From Dyadobacter fanqingshengii (lineage in GTDB: Bacteria; Bacteroidota; Bacteroidia; Cytophagales; Spirosomataceae): a stretch of DNA of 64,000 nucleotides. Shown here piece by piece: positions 52,859 to 60,699 of this stretch. The stretch lies in contig NZ_CP098806.1 in NCBI RefSeq assembly GCF_023822005.2, forward strand, positions 1,860,001 through 1,924,000. Direction: 5' to 3'. Under the pieces are notes generated by a model. That model was not told where the DNA came from, did not search any database, and saw nothing but the letters and a program-made list of their open reading frames with translations. A program made the translations under genes and the position numbers. Within the stretch, counting starts at the first letter, position 1, and every line of letters begins with the position of its first letter.

Positions 52859-53628
52859 CCAAAATCCTTATCATTGAAGACGAGCAGCCGGCGGGCCAGT
52901 ATTTGACGCAATTGATTCAAAAAATTGACCCTAAAACCGAAATCCTGAATGTGCTGGAAAGTGTGGAAACGGCGGTTGAATGGTTAAGCGGCAACCCCGT
53001 CCCCGACCTGATTTTCCTGGACGTGCAGCTGGGCGACGGCACTTGCTTTCAGATTTTCGAACAAATTTCCATCGGCTGCCCAGTCGTCTTCACCACCGCG
53101 CACGACGAATACGCCATGCGCGCTTTCAAGCTCAACAGCATTGATTATCTACTGAAACCCATCCGCCAGGAATCATTGCAATTCAGTCTCGAAAAATATT
53201 ATCAGCTTAACGAGGAGAATGCGATCAGCAAAGTGAAATACCTGGAAGAGCTGATGCACACCCAGATCCTGAACCGCAAAAGTCCGCGCAGAAGCTTCCT
53301 GGTGCCTTATCGCGACAAGCTGATCCCATTGAAGGATTCAGATTTTGCATGGTTAACCATTAAAAACGGCGTCGTGGTCGCCACTTTGCACGACGATAAG
53401 AATTTTGTAGTGGACAAATCGCTCGAAGAACTTGAAAACCAGCTCGATACCACGAATTTTTTCCGGGCAAACCGTCAATTTATCATATCAAGGGAATGTA
53501 TTTCTGAAATCGAATTGTATTTCAACGGCAGGCTGCTCGTCCGCACTTCCCCCTCGTCGGCAAACCAGATTCTGATCAGCAAAGAGCGTGTGCCTGTTTT
53601 CAAAAAATGGTTTGAAGAACTATCTTAA
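52855..53628 (+). CDS. LytTR-family response regulator
   Basis: The 257-residue regulator has an intact receiver (Glu8/Asp9, phosphoacceptor Asp56 in LIFLDVQLGDG, T-A-H at strand 4 and the LLKP lysine). The C-terminal LytTR DNA-binding domain spans about residues 150-257 (VPYRDKLIPLKDSDFAWLTI; FFRANRQFIISRECI; ILISKERVPVFKKWF). Such regulators bind direct repeats upstream of target promoters. It is coupled to the LytS gene and overlaps the convergent DHDPS-family gene by 4 bp. The divergent 29-kb run is a natural candidate target, but no binding site could be named. Confidence 0.9.
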   Translation: MTKILIIEDEQPAGQYLTQLIQKIDPKTEILNVLESVETAVEWLSGNPVPDLIFLDVQLGDGTCFQIFEQISIGCPVVFTTAHDEYAMRAFKLNSIDYLLKPIRQESLQFSLEKYYQLNEENAISKVKYLEELMHTQILNRKSPRRSFLVPYRDKLIPLKDSDFAWLTIKNGVVVATLHDDKNFVVDKSLEELENQLDTTNFFRANRQFIISRECISEIELYFNGRLLVRTSPSSANQILISKERVPVFKKWFEELS

Positions 53629-54686
53629 ACCGCTTTAACCTGTTGCTTTAAAAATGCTGTAACAAATTCATTATCAACTAAATGCGGATAAGCTTGCGTC
53701 ACGCGGGTAATCTCCTCTGCCTGCCCGGGGGAAAGCGTTTCGTTCGGGTTCAATGTCCAGATCCCTGCCATTAATCCCTGCCGTTTCAGCACTTCATGAA
53801 CGCCCGTAATGCAGCCGTGAAAGTTATGCGCCGGATCAAAAATGGCTGCATTCATATCCGTTACTTCAATGTTCATGCGTAGAATGCCAGAGGCATTTGC
53901 GTGGTTGTTTTGGACAAAATCCTTTGCCGCCGCCAGCACTTTTACAGCCGTTTCCGTCCACACGGCCCAATGTCCCAGCAAGCCCCCGACAAATGTTTTT
54001 TCTAAGATTGCACCATTGACCTCAAACCGGTAAGGCGTGATCAGATCGGCTACAATGTTGTCGTCGTTGCCTGTGTAAAGTGCAATGTCATTGACGCGTG
54101 AACTGTTGCAAACCGCCCGAACCACATCCAGTGTCTGATAGCGGTTAAAAGCGGCAATTTTAATCGCAAGCACATTTGGGATTTCGGCAAACTGCTGCCA
54201 GAAATCATAAGAGTAAACCCTTCCACCAATCGCCGCTTGCAGGTAAAATCCAAACACCGGAATGATTTCAGCAATGGTTTTAATGTGCGCGATTATGTCC
54301 GCCTCTGATTGATTTTTGAATGCTGCCATGCTGACCAGACCCAGGTCATAGCCGTATTTCAAAGCAATGTTCGCCTCTATAACCGCCTGGTCCGTAAGCC
54401 CTACAATGCCTGCCACTTTGATAAAAGGTCTGTCCAAACCAGCCCGCTCAATTTCCTCAGCCGCGATCCGCAGCACGGTTTCATACAAATTCACTTCCGG
54501 GTCGCGGATCTCGAATTGCGTAGTATGCACGCCTATGGCCACGCCTCCTGCCCGACTCGCCATATAATATCTGGTTAACCCGCGCTGTCTGGGCTCGTCG
54601 AGTTGCAAATCCTGTCGCAAAGCCAGCGGATGCGCCGGAATTACTGTGCCGTCAAACAACAGTTTTCTGGTTTCTATGTTAAGCAT
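53625..54686 (-). CDS. Dihydrodipicolinate synthase-family aldolase
   Basis: The 353-residue protein is a class I aldolase-like TIM barrel of the DapA/NanA superfamily, but longer than DapA (about 290). The probable Schiff-base lysine is in NVLAIKIAAFNR (about residues 170-181). The N-terminal SRAGGVAIGVHTTQFEIRD corresponds to the GGxxGxxxxT-type start. It is not the housekeeping lysine gene, because it sits in a LacI-controlled unit with an epimerase and an Nramp-like transporter. Retro-aldol cleavage of a keto sugar acid is a likely role; the substrate is unknown. It is the last gene of the unit, 27 bp after the epimerase, and it overlaps the LytTR gene by 4 bp. Confidence 0.8.
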   Translation of the reverse strand: MLNIETRKLLFDGTVIPAHPLALRQDLQLDEPRQRGLTRYYMASRAGGVAIGVHTTQFEIRDPEVNLYETVLRIAAEEIERAGLDRPFIKVAGIVGLTDQAVIEANIALKYGYDLGLVSMAAFKNQSEADIIAHIKTIAEIIPVFGFYLQAAIGGRVYSYDFWQQFAEIPNVLAIKIAAFNRYQTLDVVRAVCNSSRVNDIALYTGNDDNIVADLITPYRFEVNGAILEKTFVGGLLGHWAVWTETAVKVLAAAKDFVQNNHANASGILRMNIEVTDMNAAIFDPAHNFHGCITGVHEVLKRQGLMAGIWTLNPNETLSPGQAEEITRVTQAYPHLVDNEFVTAFLKQQVKAV

Positions 54687-54713
54687 TTCTTCTTGATTTT
54701 TATTCCAACTCCA

Positions 54714-55730
54714 TTAAAACTGCCCCTTACGCTCCTGGAAATGAGTGGGTTTATTAATCGTCTTTCCTCCTTCCTGCAACCATTGCGCAGTAATTCCGAT
54801 CATTTGTTTCAACGTCGTACGCGGGTAGCCAAATAGCCGGAAAGATTCCGCGGCATTGCTTAGTAATGCAGTCGGCTGCTCTTCATTCACGAACTGCGGT
54901 TCGGTATTGAATATACGTCCAAACTCGGCGGCCAGCCAGCGAAGCGAAACCGTTTCCGGGCCTGTAATGTTCAAAATTTTCGATGGAGATTCGCAATGCA
55001 GCAGCGAGCGAATGGCCATTTCGTTGGCATCACCCTGCCATATCACATTCACGTGGCCCGTGCGCAAGTCCACAGGTTTGCCCGCAAGAACAGATTTTGC
55101 CACTTCCAGCAAAACGCCATATTTGAAATCAATGGCATAATTTAACCTGTAAATCAACAGCGGCGTACCATGAACCGACGAGAAATATTGGAACAGCCGC
55201 TCCCTACCCAGGCAGGACTGGCCATATTCGCCCACCGGATCGGCCCGCAGCTCCTCGGTAGCGCCGCCCGAAGCAACCGTTGTAAACGGATACACATTGC
55301 CCGTGGAATAAACGACTATTTTGGAATTCTTGAATTTCTCGGCAACCCGTCCTGGCAAGTACGTGTTCATTGCCCAGGTGTAAGGCTCATTGTTGGACGT
55401 GCCAAATTTGGTTCCAGCCAGATAAAGAACATTCTCAACTTCCGGCAAAGCCTGTAACTCTGCATCATTCAAAATGTTAGCTGCAATGGTTTCAATACCA
55501 GCCGCATTCAGCTCGTCAGCCAATCCTTCATCGCTGAACCGGGAAACGCCAATGACGCGCTTATCGAGCCCGGCACGGTCGATGGCTTGCTTTGCGAGTT
55601 TCGCAATGCTCGGCCCGATCTTGCCGCCTGCTCCCAGGATCAGAATATCGCCGTTTATCTGTTTCATATCCTCAATCAGGACATCGGATGGACTCAGCCA
55701 TTTTTCCTCCAAAAGTTCGAAATCAGTCAT
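54714..55730 (-). CDS. NAD-dependent epimerase/dehydratase
   Basis: The 338-residue protein is an extended SDR. The Rossmann motif is ILILGAGGKIGPSIAKLA (about residues 30-47), with strand VIGVSRFSDEG. The later part has IVVYSTGNVYPFTT (about residues 142-155) with the Ser/Thr position and a Tyr in EYGQSCLGRERLF, where YxxxK is expected. The lysine position reads Gly/Arg instead, so the catalytic YxxxK is changed. It may be a sugar nucleotide or sugar acid epimerase of unusual chemistry, or a non-classical member. Its ATG overlaps the transporter stop by one base (TAATG), so it is coupled to it. Confidence 0.8.
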   Translation of the reverse strand: MTDFELLEEKWLSPSDVLIEDMKQINGDILILGAGGKIGPSIAKLAKQAIDRAGLDKRVIGVSRFSDEGLADELNAAGIETIAANILNDAELQALPEVENVLYLAGTKFGTSNNEPYTWAMNTYLPGRVAEKFKNSKIVVYSTGNVYPFTTVASGGATEELRADPVGEYGQSCLGRERLFQYFSSVHGTPLLIYRLNYAIDFKYGVLLEVAKSVLAGKPVDLRTGHVNVIWQGDANEMAIRSLLHCESPSKILNITGPETVSLRWLAAEFGRIFNTEPQFVNEEQPTALLSNAAESFRLFGYPRTTLKQMIGITAQWLQEGGKTINKPTHFQERKGQF

Positions 55731-56953
55731 TATTTAAAAAGCGGATTGTTGAAAAATAATTCTTTACTATTAATGATCGCCAGCGAAAAAATGATGACCA
55801 GGCCCAGGCCAGCAACCACTTTTACAAGCGGGCTGTTTACCCGATCACCCATGATCTGCTTATCATTACCGACCATATAAATGGCTGTTCCAATGAACGG
55901 GACAACGAAAATGGTAACGCTTTGCGCGAAAACGATCAGTTCCAAGGGTAATTTTCCAAATGCGACAGCAATCGCAGCACCAAAAATCATGACCAGCGCG
56001 ACCAGATAACGCACCGATTTTGCACTGAAATTACTTCCTAATCCCAGCGCATCACCCAGCAAGGTCCCGCCAACGGAAGCATTGCCGATCAATGATGAAA
56101 ATGCCGCACCAAACAATCCCACCAGGAAAAGCGTGGATGCGTTGTTCCCAAAAAGCGGCTCCAACGCCTTGGCCATGTCCGTTGCAGAATTGACAGCGAT
56201 GCCTTTCGGATTGAGAATGGCGGCGGCACAAATGATCACAATCGCACACATGACACCAAGCACAATGATCCCCGTTGTGCTGTCATTCCTGCCATTCCTA
56301 ACCTCGGGCCTGACGCGGATGCGCTCTTGAATGAGGTAACATTGATAAAGCGCACCGACAATCGAGAAGCAGGAAGCGACAAATGCGATGATCAGTCCTT
56401 GCGAACCTTCCGGGATAACCGGTGTTGTGAAGCCCTTGAAAATCTGGGAAGCATCCGGTTTTGCCCAAAAGAATGTTGTTACAAAACAGAATAACATGAC
56501 GAAAATGAGGAAGATCATTGTCTTTTCCAACACTGAATAAAAGCTCCGGAAAAATAGCAGGCTGATCCCGACAACATTGAAGAATATGATCCAGGGAACA
56601 GGCGAAGTATGATAAAGTTCTCCGATTGAAATGCCTACCCCAATGGAATTACCCGCCTGAAATGATGTGCTCACAAGAAAAACACCAATTCCCATGGCAA
56701 CAGAAGCCGGTTTCCCCCACTTCTGCCTCACCGACGAAAGCAGTGACACATTTGTAGCAATCCCGATCCGCGTAGACATGGCTGTAAAAACGGCCATAAA
56801 GAGGATCGCCGCGACTACAACCCAGAGGAGCGAATAGCCATAAACCGCCCCCAACTTGGACGTAATAGTCATTTTACTGGGCCCGAAGACCAACGCGGCA
56901 GTGATCATTCCGGGCCCGAGCGAGCGCAGCCATTTCAGGATAGAGTCTTTCAA
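55730..56953 (-). CDS. Divergent Nramp-family transporter
   Basis: The 11-helix hydrophobic protein has the Nramp layout from SLGPGMITAALVFGPSKMTI onward. The TM1 metal site DPGN is replaced by GPSK, and the TM6 region reads SSLIGNASVGGTLL without the MPH motif. It may therefore carry another substrate than Mn/Fe. The frame is open from a GTG at 57016, but that codon lies in the middle of a perfect 16-bp palindrome at the promoter. I therefore prefer the TTG at 56953 (M-K-D-S-I-L-K-W-L-R), with 57016 as alternative. The start is the weakest point. The transporter is the first enzyme-unit gene after the LacI regulator and overlaps the epimerase by one base. Confidence 0.78.
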   Translation of the reverse strand: MKDSILKWLRSLGPGMITAALVFGPSKMTITSKLGAVYGYSLLWVVVAAILFMAVFTAMSTRIGIATNVSLLSSVRQKWGKPASVAMGIGVFLVSTSFQAGNSIGVGISIGELYHTSPVPWIIFFNVVGISLLFFRSFYSVLEKTMIFLIFVMLFCFVTTFFWAKPDASQIFKGFTTPVIPEGSQGLIIAFVASCFSIVGALYQCYLIQERIRVRPEVRNGRNDSTTGIIVLGVMCAIVIICAAAILNPKGIAVNSATDMAKALEPLFGNNASTLFLVGLFGAAFSSLIGNASVGGTLLGDALGLGSNFSAKSVRYLVALVMIFGAAIAVAFGKLPLELIVFAQSVTIFVVPFIGTAIYMVGNDKQIMGDRVNSPLVKVVAGLGLVIIFSLAIINSKELFFNNPLFK

Positions 56954-57008
56954 AATTCCCGTGTTTTGTAGGTTTCGGATTACGGCCTCATATACATTAA
57001 AATAAGTA

Positions 57009-57024
57009 ACGGGCACGTGCCCGT
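57009..57024. promoter_or_regulatory. Perfect 16-bp palindrome, probable LacI-family operator
   Basis: ACGGGCACGTGCCCGT is a perfect palindrome with a central CG, the usual shape of LacI-family operators. It touches the proposed -7 element of the transporter-epimerase-aldolase unit and lies 84 bp from the end of the LacI-type gene. Binding there would block transcription start. Confidence 0.65.
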
Positions 57025-57050
57025 AAATATAAAAAAGAAATATTGAACAA
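57024..57050 (-). promoter_or_regulatory. Candidate promoter of the Nramp-like/epimerase/aldolase unit
   Basis: On the minus strand, TTG (57048-57050) and TATATTTA (57024-57031; 7 of 8 with TAnnTTTG when G is replaced by A) are 16 bp apart. The transcript would start inside the palindrome at 57009-57024. This argues against the GTG at 57016 as the translation start. Confidence 0.45.
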
Positions 57051-57107
57051 TGCTATTCTCCTAAGGAATAAAGTCGTGAAAGCATATCCAAGGCTTTCAA
57101 TTCACAT

Positions 57108-58166
57108 CTAATTTTGATAGAATTCGTAATTTTCTTTTGTTACAATGTCAATAGGCATGTAACTTAATTTGGATACGCTGGAATTCATGACCAAGGTTTG
57201 GTACAGCGCCATAATGCCGCGGTAAGCCTGGTCTTCGGGCCGGTGACAGATCAGGAAATCGATCACATTGTTTTCGAGATATTTCACGTTGTCCTTCACA
57301 AAATCATACCCGATCAGCGAAACTTCCGTGCGATGGCTGTTTTTGAGAAAAGAAGCGACTGTGTTCACGCGTGAATTGGTTACAAATGCAGCGCCAATAT
57401 CCTTATTAAGGTGAAAAACGTAAGTAAGGTGGCGTGCAACAGACTGGTAATCAGTCTCATGAATGTCAATACGGACGATCTCGTTTGGATTTTGGTTGTC
57501 GGAGAAATAAGCTCTGAAACCTTCCTCAATGGCCTCATAATTGAAATTATCAATTTCCTTCGAAATGTTGATAATCAGCACTTTCTTGTCCGGTTGCAGC
57601 CTGTAAGTGAGCAGCTTCGCTCCTACATAGCCGCTTTTATACAAGTGCGGGCCAATGTAAGAAAGGCTTTTCAGTTCGGGAATATCAGAGTCAATGAAGA
57701 CGAACGGAATTTTGCGCTGATTACATTCCTTCGCAAATTCCTGTGTTTCTGTCACGAATGATGGCGCTATTAAAATGCCATGAACATCCAGTTCCAGGAT
57801 TTCGCGTGCTTTCTGAACGTACGAATCTTTATTATTGAGGTCGAAGAAAAAGATAAGTGTCTGAATGCCATATTGCTTGATTTCCGCCTCGGCCTTGCGA
57901 ACACCGTTCAATGGCGCTTCCCAGAAATCGGTCTCCTCCGAAACCTCGGGGATCAGAATGGCAAGCGTAATAATTTTTTTAGATGCAAGCCTGCTCGCCA
58001 GAATGTTGGGCTGATAATCCAGCTCCTTTATGATATCATTGATCCGCTTCTTCGTCTTTTCCGAAACCCCCGTCCGGTTGTGCAGCACGCGGTCTACGGT
58101 GGCAGTGGATACATTGGCCCTTCTCGCAATTTCCTTCACGCCAAACAAAGTATTCTCTTTTTCCAT
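57108..58166 (-). CDS. LacI-family transcriptional regulator
   Basis: The 352-residue regulator starts at the ATG at 58166; a TTG one codon upstream is less likely. The HTH is VKEIARRANVSTATVDRVLH (residues 9-28), with the hinge helix QPNILASRLASKK near 51-63. The sugar-binding-protein-like domain follows, with HGILIAPSFV, IPFVFIDSDIP and GAAFVTNSRVNTVA. It most resembles the CcpA/ribose-repressor style. It precedes the transporter, epimerase and aldolase genes on the same strand, with a 91-bp gap holding a palindrome, and is probably their repressor. The inducer is likely a sugar or sugar acid, not identified. Confidence 0.9.
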   Translation of the reverse strand: MEKENTLFGVKEIARRANVSTATVDRVLHNRTGVSEKTKKRINDIIKELDYQPNILASRLASKKIITLAILIPEVSEETDFWEAPLNGVRKAEAEIKQYGIQTLIFFFDLNNKDSYVQKAREILELDVHGILIAPSFVTETQEFAKECNQRKIPFVFIDSDIPELKSLSYIGPHLYKSGYVGAKLLTYRLQPDKKVLIINISKEIDNFNYEAIEEGFRAYFSDNQNPNEIVRIDIHETDYQSVARHLTYVFHLNKDIGAAFVTNSRVNTVASFLKNSHRTEVSLIGYDFVKDNVKYLENNVIDFLICHRPEDQAYRGIMALYQTLVMNSSVSKLSYMPIDIVTKENYEFYQN

Positions 58167-58216
58167 CAAGGGTTAATTTGATATAATCGGGGTAAATATA
58201 AAATATTAGGGAAGAC

Positions 58217-58248
58217 TTTGAATTTACTACGACATATTCGTAGATTTA
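58217..58248 (+). promoter_or_regulatory. Candidate promoter of the BlaI-M56 unit
   Basis: TTTG (58217-58220) and TAGATTTA (58241-58248, 7 of 8 with TAnnTTTG) are separated by 20 bp, which fits Bacteroidota spacing. The first BlaI operator lies between them and the second overlaps the -7 element and start site. Confidence 0.5.
58227..58243. promoter_or_regulatory. BlaI-type operator 1
   Basis: CTACGACATATTCGTAG is a perfect inverted repeat (CTACGA, 5-bp spacer, TCGTAG). Its TACGA-N5-TCGTA core is shared with the second site 19 bp downstream. It lies 22 bp before the regulator's ATG. Confidence 0.75.
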
Positions 58249-58261
58249 CGAAAACATCGTA
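58247..58261. promoter_or_regulatory. BlaI-type operator 2
   Basis: TACGAAAACATCGTA is a perfect TACGA-N5-TCGTA inverted repeat centred 19 bp from operator 1, ending 3 bp before the ATG of the BlaI-type gene. Two dimers could bind side by side. Confidence 0.75.
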
Positions 58262-58264
58262 GAT

Positions 58265-58624
58265 ATGGAAAAACTAACGCAGCAGGAAGAGGACGCCATG
58301 CAGGCGATCTGGAAAACGGGTGAAGGGAGCGTCAAATCTTTTATGGCAGCCCTTACCGGCGCCGTGCCACCTTACACCACACTCGCCTCGACGGTTAAAA
58401 ACCTGGAAAAGAAAGGCTATTTGCAGAGCCGCCTGATCGGAAATGCGTATCAATACGCGCCTGCGATTACGGAAGAAGCTTACAAACAGCGGTTTATGGG
58501 CAACGTTGTCAAGGATTATTTCGAGGATTCTTACAAGGAACTGGTGAGCTTTTTTGTCAAGAAAAATAAGATTTCGACGGAGGATTTAAAAGAGATCATT
58601 GGATTAATAGAAGGTAAAAAATAG
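58265..58624 (+). CDS. BlaI/MecI/CopY-family repressor
   Basis: The 119-residue winged-helix protein begins KLTQQEEDAMQAIWKTGEGS and has the recognition part PPYTTLASTVKNLEKKGYLQ (about residues 38-57). The C-terminal dimerisation region is KDYFEDSYKELVSFFVKKNK. BlaI-type repressors bind short inverted repeats and are inactivated by an M56 peptidase, which is encoded 22 bp downstream. Two tandem operators directly before its ATG indicate autorepression of the pair. In Bacteroidota such pairs are numerous and most do not control beta-lactamases; the signal is unknown. Confidence 0.93.
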   Translation: MEKLTQQEEDAMQAIWKTGEGSVKSFMAALTGAVPPYTTLASTVKNLEKKGYLQSRLIGNAYQYAPAITEEAYKQRFMGNVVKDYFEDSYKELVSFFVKKNKISTEDLKEIIGLIEGKK

Positions 58625-58646
58625 TCGGTTTTAAACAAACACCGCG

Positions 58647-60581
58647 ATGACCGAATTGCCTGATTATCTCATCAAACTGTCCGTCGGACTGGCAGTTGCT
58701 TACGTTTTCTATTTTGTAGTGCTGCGGAAGCTCACGTTTTACACCTGGAACCGCTGGTATCTGCTGCTCTATTCTATGCTGGCATTTTTTATTCCGTTTA
58801 TTGATGTCAGCAGGCTTATGCCGGAGGGAAAATTGACTTATCAGCGAATCGACGATAGCGTCCCACGGCTCAACCACTTCTTACGCCAGGTATATGATGA
58901 AGCCGCGCTGGCCAGCTCACCGGCGCCGGAAGAACCAGTTGATTGGCTCCTGATCCTGTTTGTGCTTGGGATCATTGTGATGACGGGTCGGCTTTGCCTT
59001 AATTTCTACTTTTACGCCCGTATAAAGAGGGAAGCGCAGCTTGTTTCTGACGATGGAATCATGCTATATCATGTTGATCGTGAGATCGTTCCGTTTTCAT
59101 TTGGCAAGGCGGTTTTTATCAATCCAACCTTGCATTCCGAAGATGATCTGGAAAAAATTATCCTGCACGAATACGTTCATGTCCAGCAAAAACACACTTT
59201 TGACAACATTTGGGCGGAGATCCTTTGCATTCTGAACTGGTACAATCCGTTTGCGTGGCTGATCCGGTATTCTATCCGGCAAAACCTCGAATACATTGCG
59301 GACGACCAGGTTTTAAGGCATGATATCGACATTAAAAAATATCAGTATCTGTTGCTGAAAGTCACCGGCGTGCCCGAGTATCGGCTGACTAACCAATTCA
59401 ATTTCGCGTCGCTGAAACAACGGATCATAATGATGAATAAGGCCAGGACACCGAAAATTTATCTAGCCCGATTTCTATTCCTGGCGCCATTGATCATCAC
59501 AATGCTCGTTGCATTCCGGCCGGATCCGGATCGCCAGCAAATGATCAGTGGTAATCCTTTCGTGCTGCACGGTGGCGGCAAACCTCAGCCATATCTGGCG
59601 CAACTGAACGACAGCTACGGCTATTGCGCCGGGATTATCCTGGACGCGGCAACCAGAAAGCCAATTGTGGATGCGCAGATAGAGCTGGTCACCAAAGGAA
59701 GTGTTGTCAAAACCTTACGCACAGATCGGGACGGTTATTATTACAGCGATTTAAACGCAGCCCCTGGTAACGGAAGGCTTCTTTATTCACTCAAACTCCT
59801 TCATCCGGATTACCGCGATTTCGTCAGCGAATTTCATGCAGGCGATTTCAATTCAGGTTATGGACGCGTTTCCGTGCGTTTCTTATCTGCCAGAAAAGAT
59901 TCGACAGTCAGAGGTTTCTACTATGCACCGAACCATCAACAATTTCCTAAGACAGCTGAATCAGAACAGGTTAATAAGAATGTTAAGAAGTATTTGACCA
60001 GTCTTTTGCCAACTTATCGTGCTGAAATTCAACTGATAGCAGATTTTAAAAAATATCACCCGTTTCCAAAAAATGTCCTTACGAGATTCAAAAACGGTTA
60101 TTTCGACAGGAGCAAAGAACTGGTTGGTTATGAAGGCGTTACCGAACTCTACCTGGACGGCCAAAAGGCGACTTATGAAGAAGTTAATGAAGCTTTCAGG
60201 TCCTCTCCGTTTCTGTTGAGCGATACAAGAGTTTCAAAAGAATGGGGAGGTGACCACACATTTGCGAAGCTGAAATATCTCACATTCCCGTTGTATAAGG
60301 ATGCCCCGCCAGCACATTTGTTAGCCGGCAATGTTGAAATAAAGGATCTGTCGGCATTTGACATTTCGGTTTTAGACAAAGACGCCTATTTTCTGGACGG
60401 ATTCAGGCAGGTGTTTGGTGTGGGAAGCAACATTAAACCGGCTAAAAACGAGATTAGGCGAGTGGTTTTGTTCAAAGGCAGGCTAGCCCGCTACTATGAC
60501 CCGAAACTCGAAAAAGTGTGGTGGATAGAAACCAGGCCGGAGAATGAAGTATTTGGCCGGCCTGATCTTGCAAAGAAATAA
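58647..60581 (+). CDS. M56-family (BlaR1-like) membrane metallopeptidase with C-terminal extension
   Basis: The 644-residue protein has three N-terminal membrane helices (about 10-28, 40-52 and 104-122). The cytoplasmic zinc-peptidase site is HEYVH (His174, Glu175, His178), followed by a downstream acidic region (EYIADDQVLRHD). A fourth helix is at about 272-288 (FLFLAPLIITMLVAF). Outside the membrane there is no penicillin-binding sensor. Instead a carboxypeptidase-regulatory-like beta domain (about 325-410: GIILDAATRKPIVDAQIELV) is followed by 230 residues that I do not recognise. It should cleave or inactivate the BlaI-type repressor encoded just before it when its outer part senses a signal. 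Which signal is unknown. Confidence 0.88.
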   Translation: MTELPDYLIKLSVGLAVAYVFYFVVLRKLTFYTWNRWYLLLYSMLAFFIPFIDVSRLMPEGKLTYQRIDDSVPRLNHFLRQVYDEAALASSPAPEEPVDWLLILFVLGIIVMTGRLCLNFYFYARIKREAQLVSDDGIMLYHVDREIVPFSFGKAVFINPTLHSEDDLEKIILHEYVHVQQKHTFDNIWAEILCILNWYNPFAWLIRYSIRQNLEYIADDQVLRHDIDIKKYQYLLLKVTGVPEYRLTNQFNFASLKQRIIMMNKARTPKIYLARFLFLAPLIITMLVAFRPDPDRQQMISGNPFVLHGGGKPQPYLAQLNDSYGYCAGIILDAATRKPIVDAQIELVTKGSVVKTLRTDRDGYYYSDLNAAPGNGRLLYSLKLLHPDYRDFVSEFHAGDFNSGYGRVSVRFLSARKDSTVRGFYYAPNHQQFPKTAESEQVNKNVKKYLTSLLPTYRAEIQLIADFKKYHPFPKNVLTRFKNGYFDRSKELVGYEGVTELYLDGQKATYEEVNEAFRSSPFLLSDTRVSKEWGGDHTFAKLKYLTFPLYKDAPPAHLLAGNVEIKDLSAFDISVLDKDAYFLDGFRQVFGVGSNIKPAKNEIRRVVLFKGRLARYYDPKLEKVWWIETRPENEVFGRPDLAKK

Positions 60582-60699
60582 TTTATCCTAGTTCCGGCTC
60601 CGGCCTGTGCAAACAACCACAAAATGCCTTCCTGATTATCAAAAAAGAAATAAACGCTCTATATTTAAATGATCCGTCCCAGCCCATTCTCCATTTTAA

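Noticed and set aside
53625..54686. Housekeeping dapA
   Set aside because: The protein is longer than DapA, differs around the Schiff-base lysine, and belongs to a LacI-controlled unit with an epimerase and a transporter.
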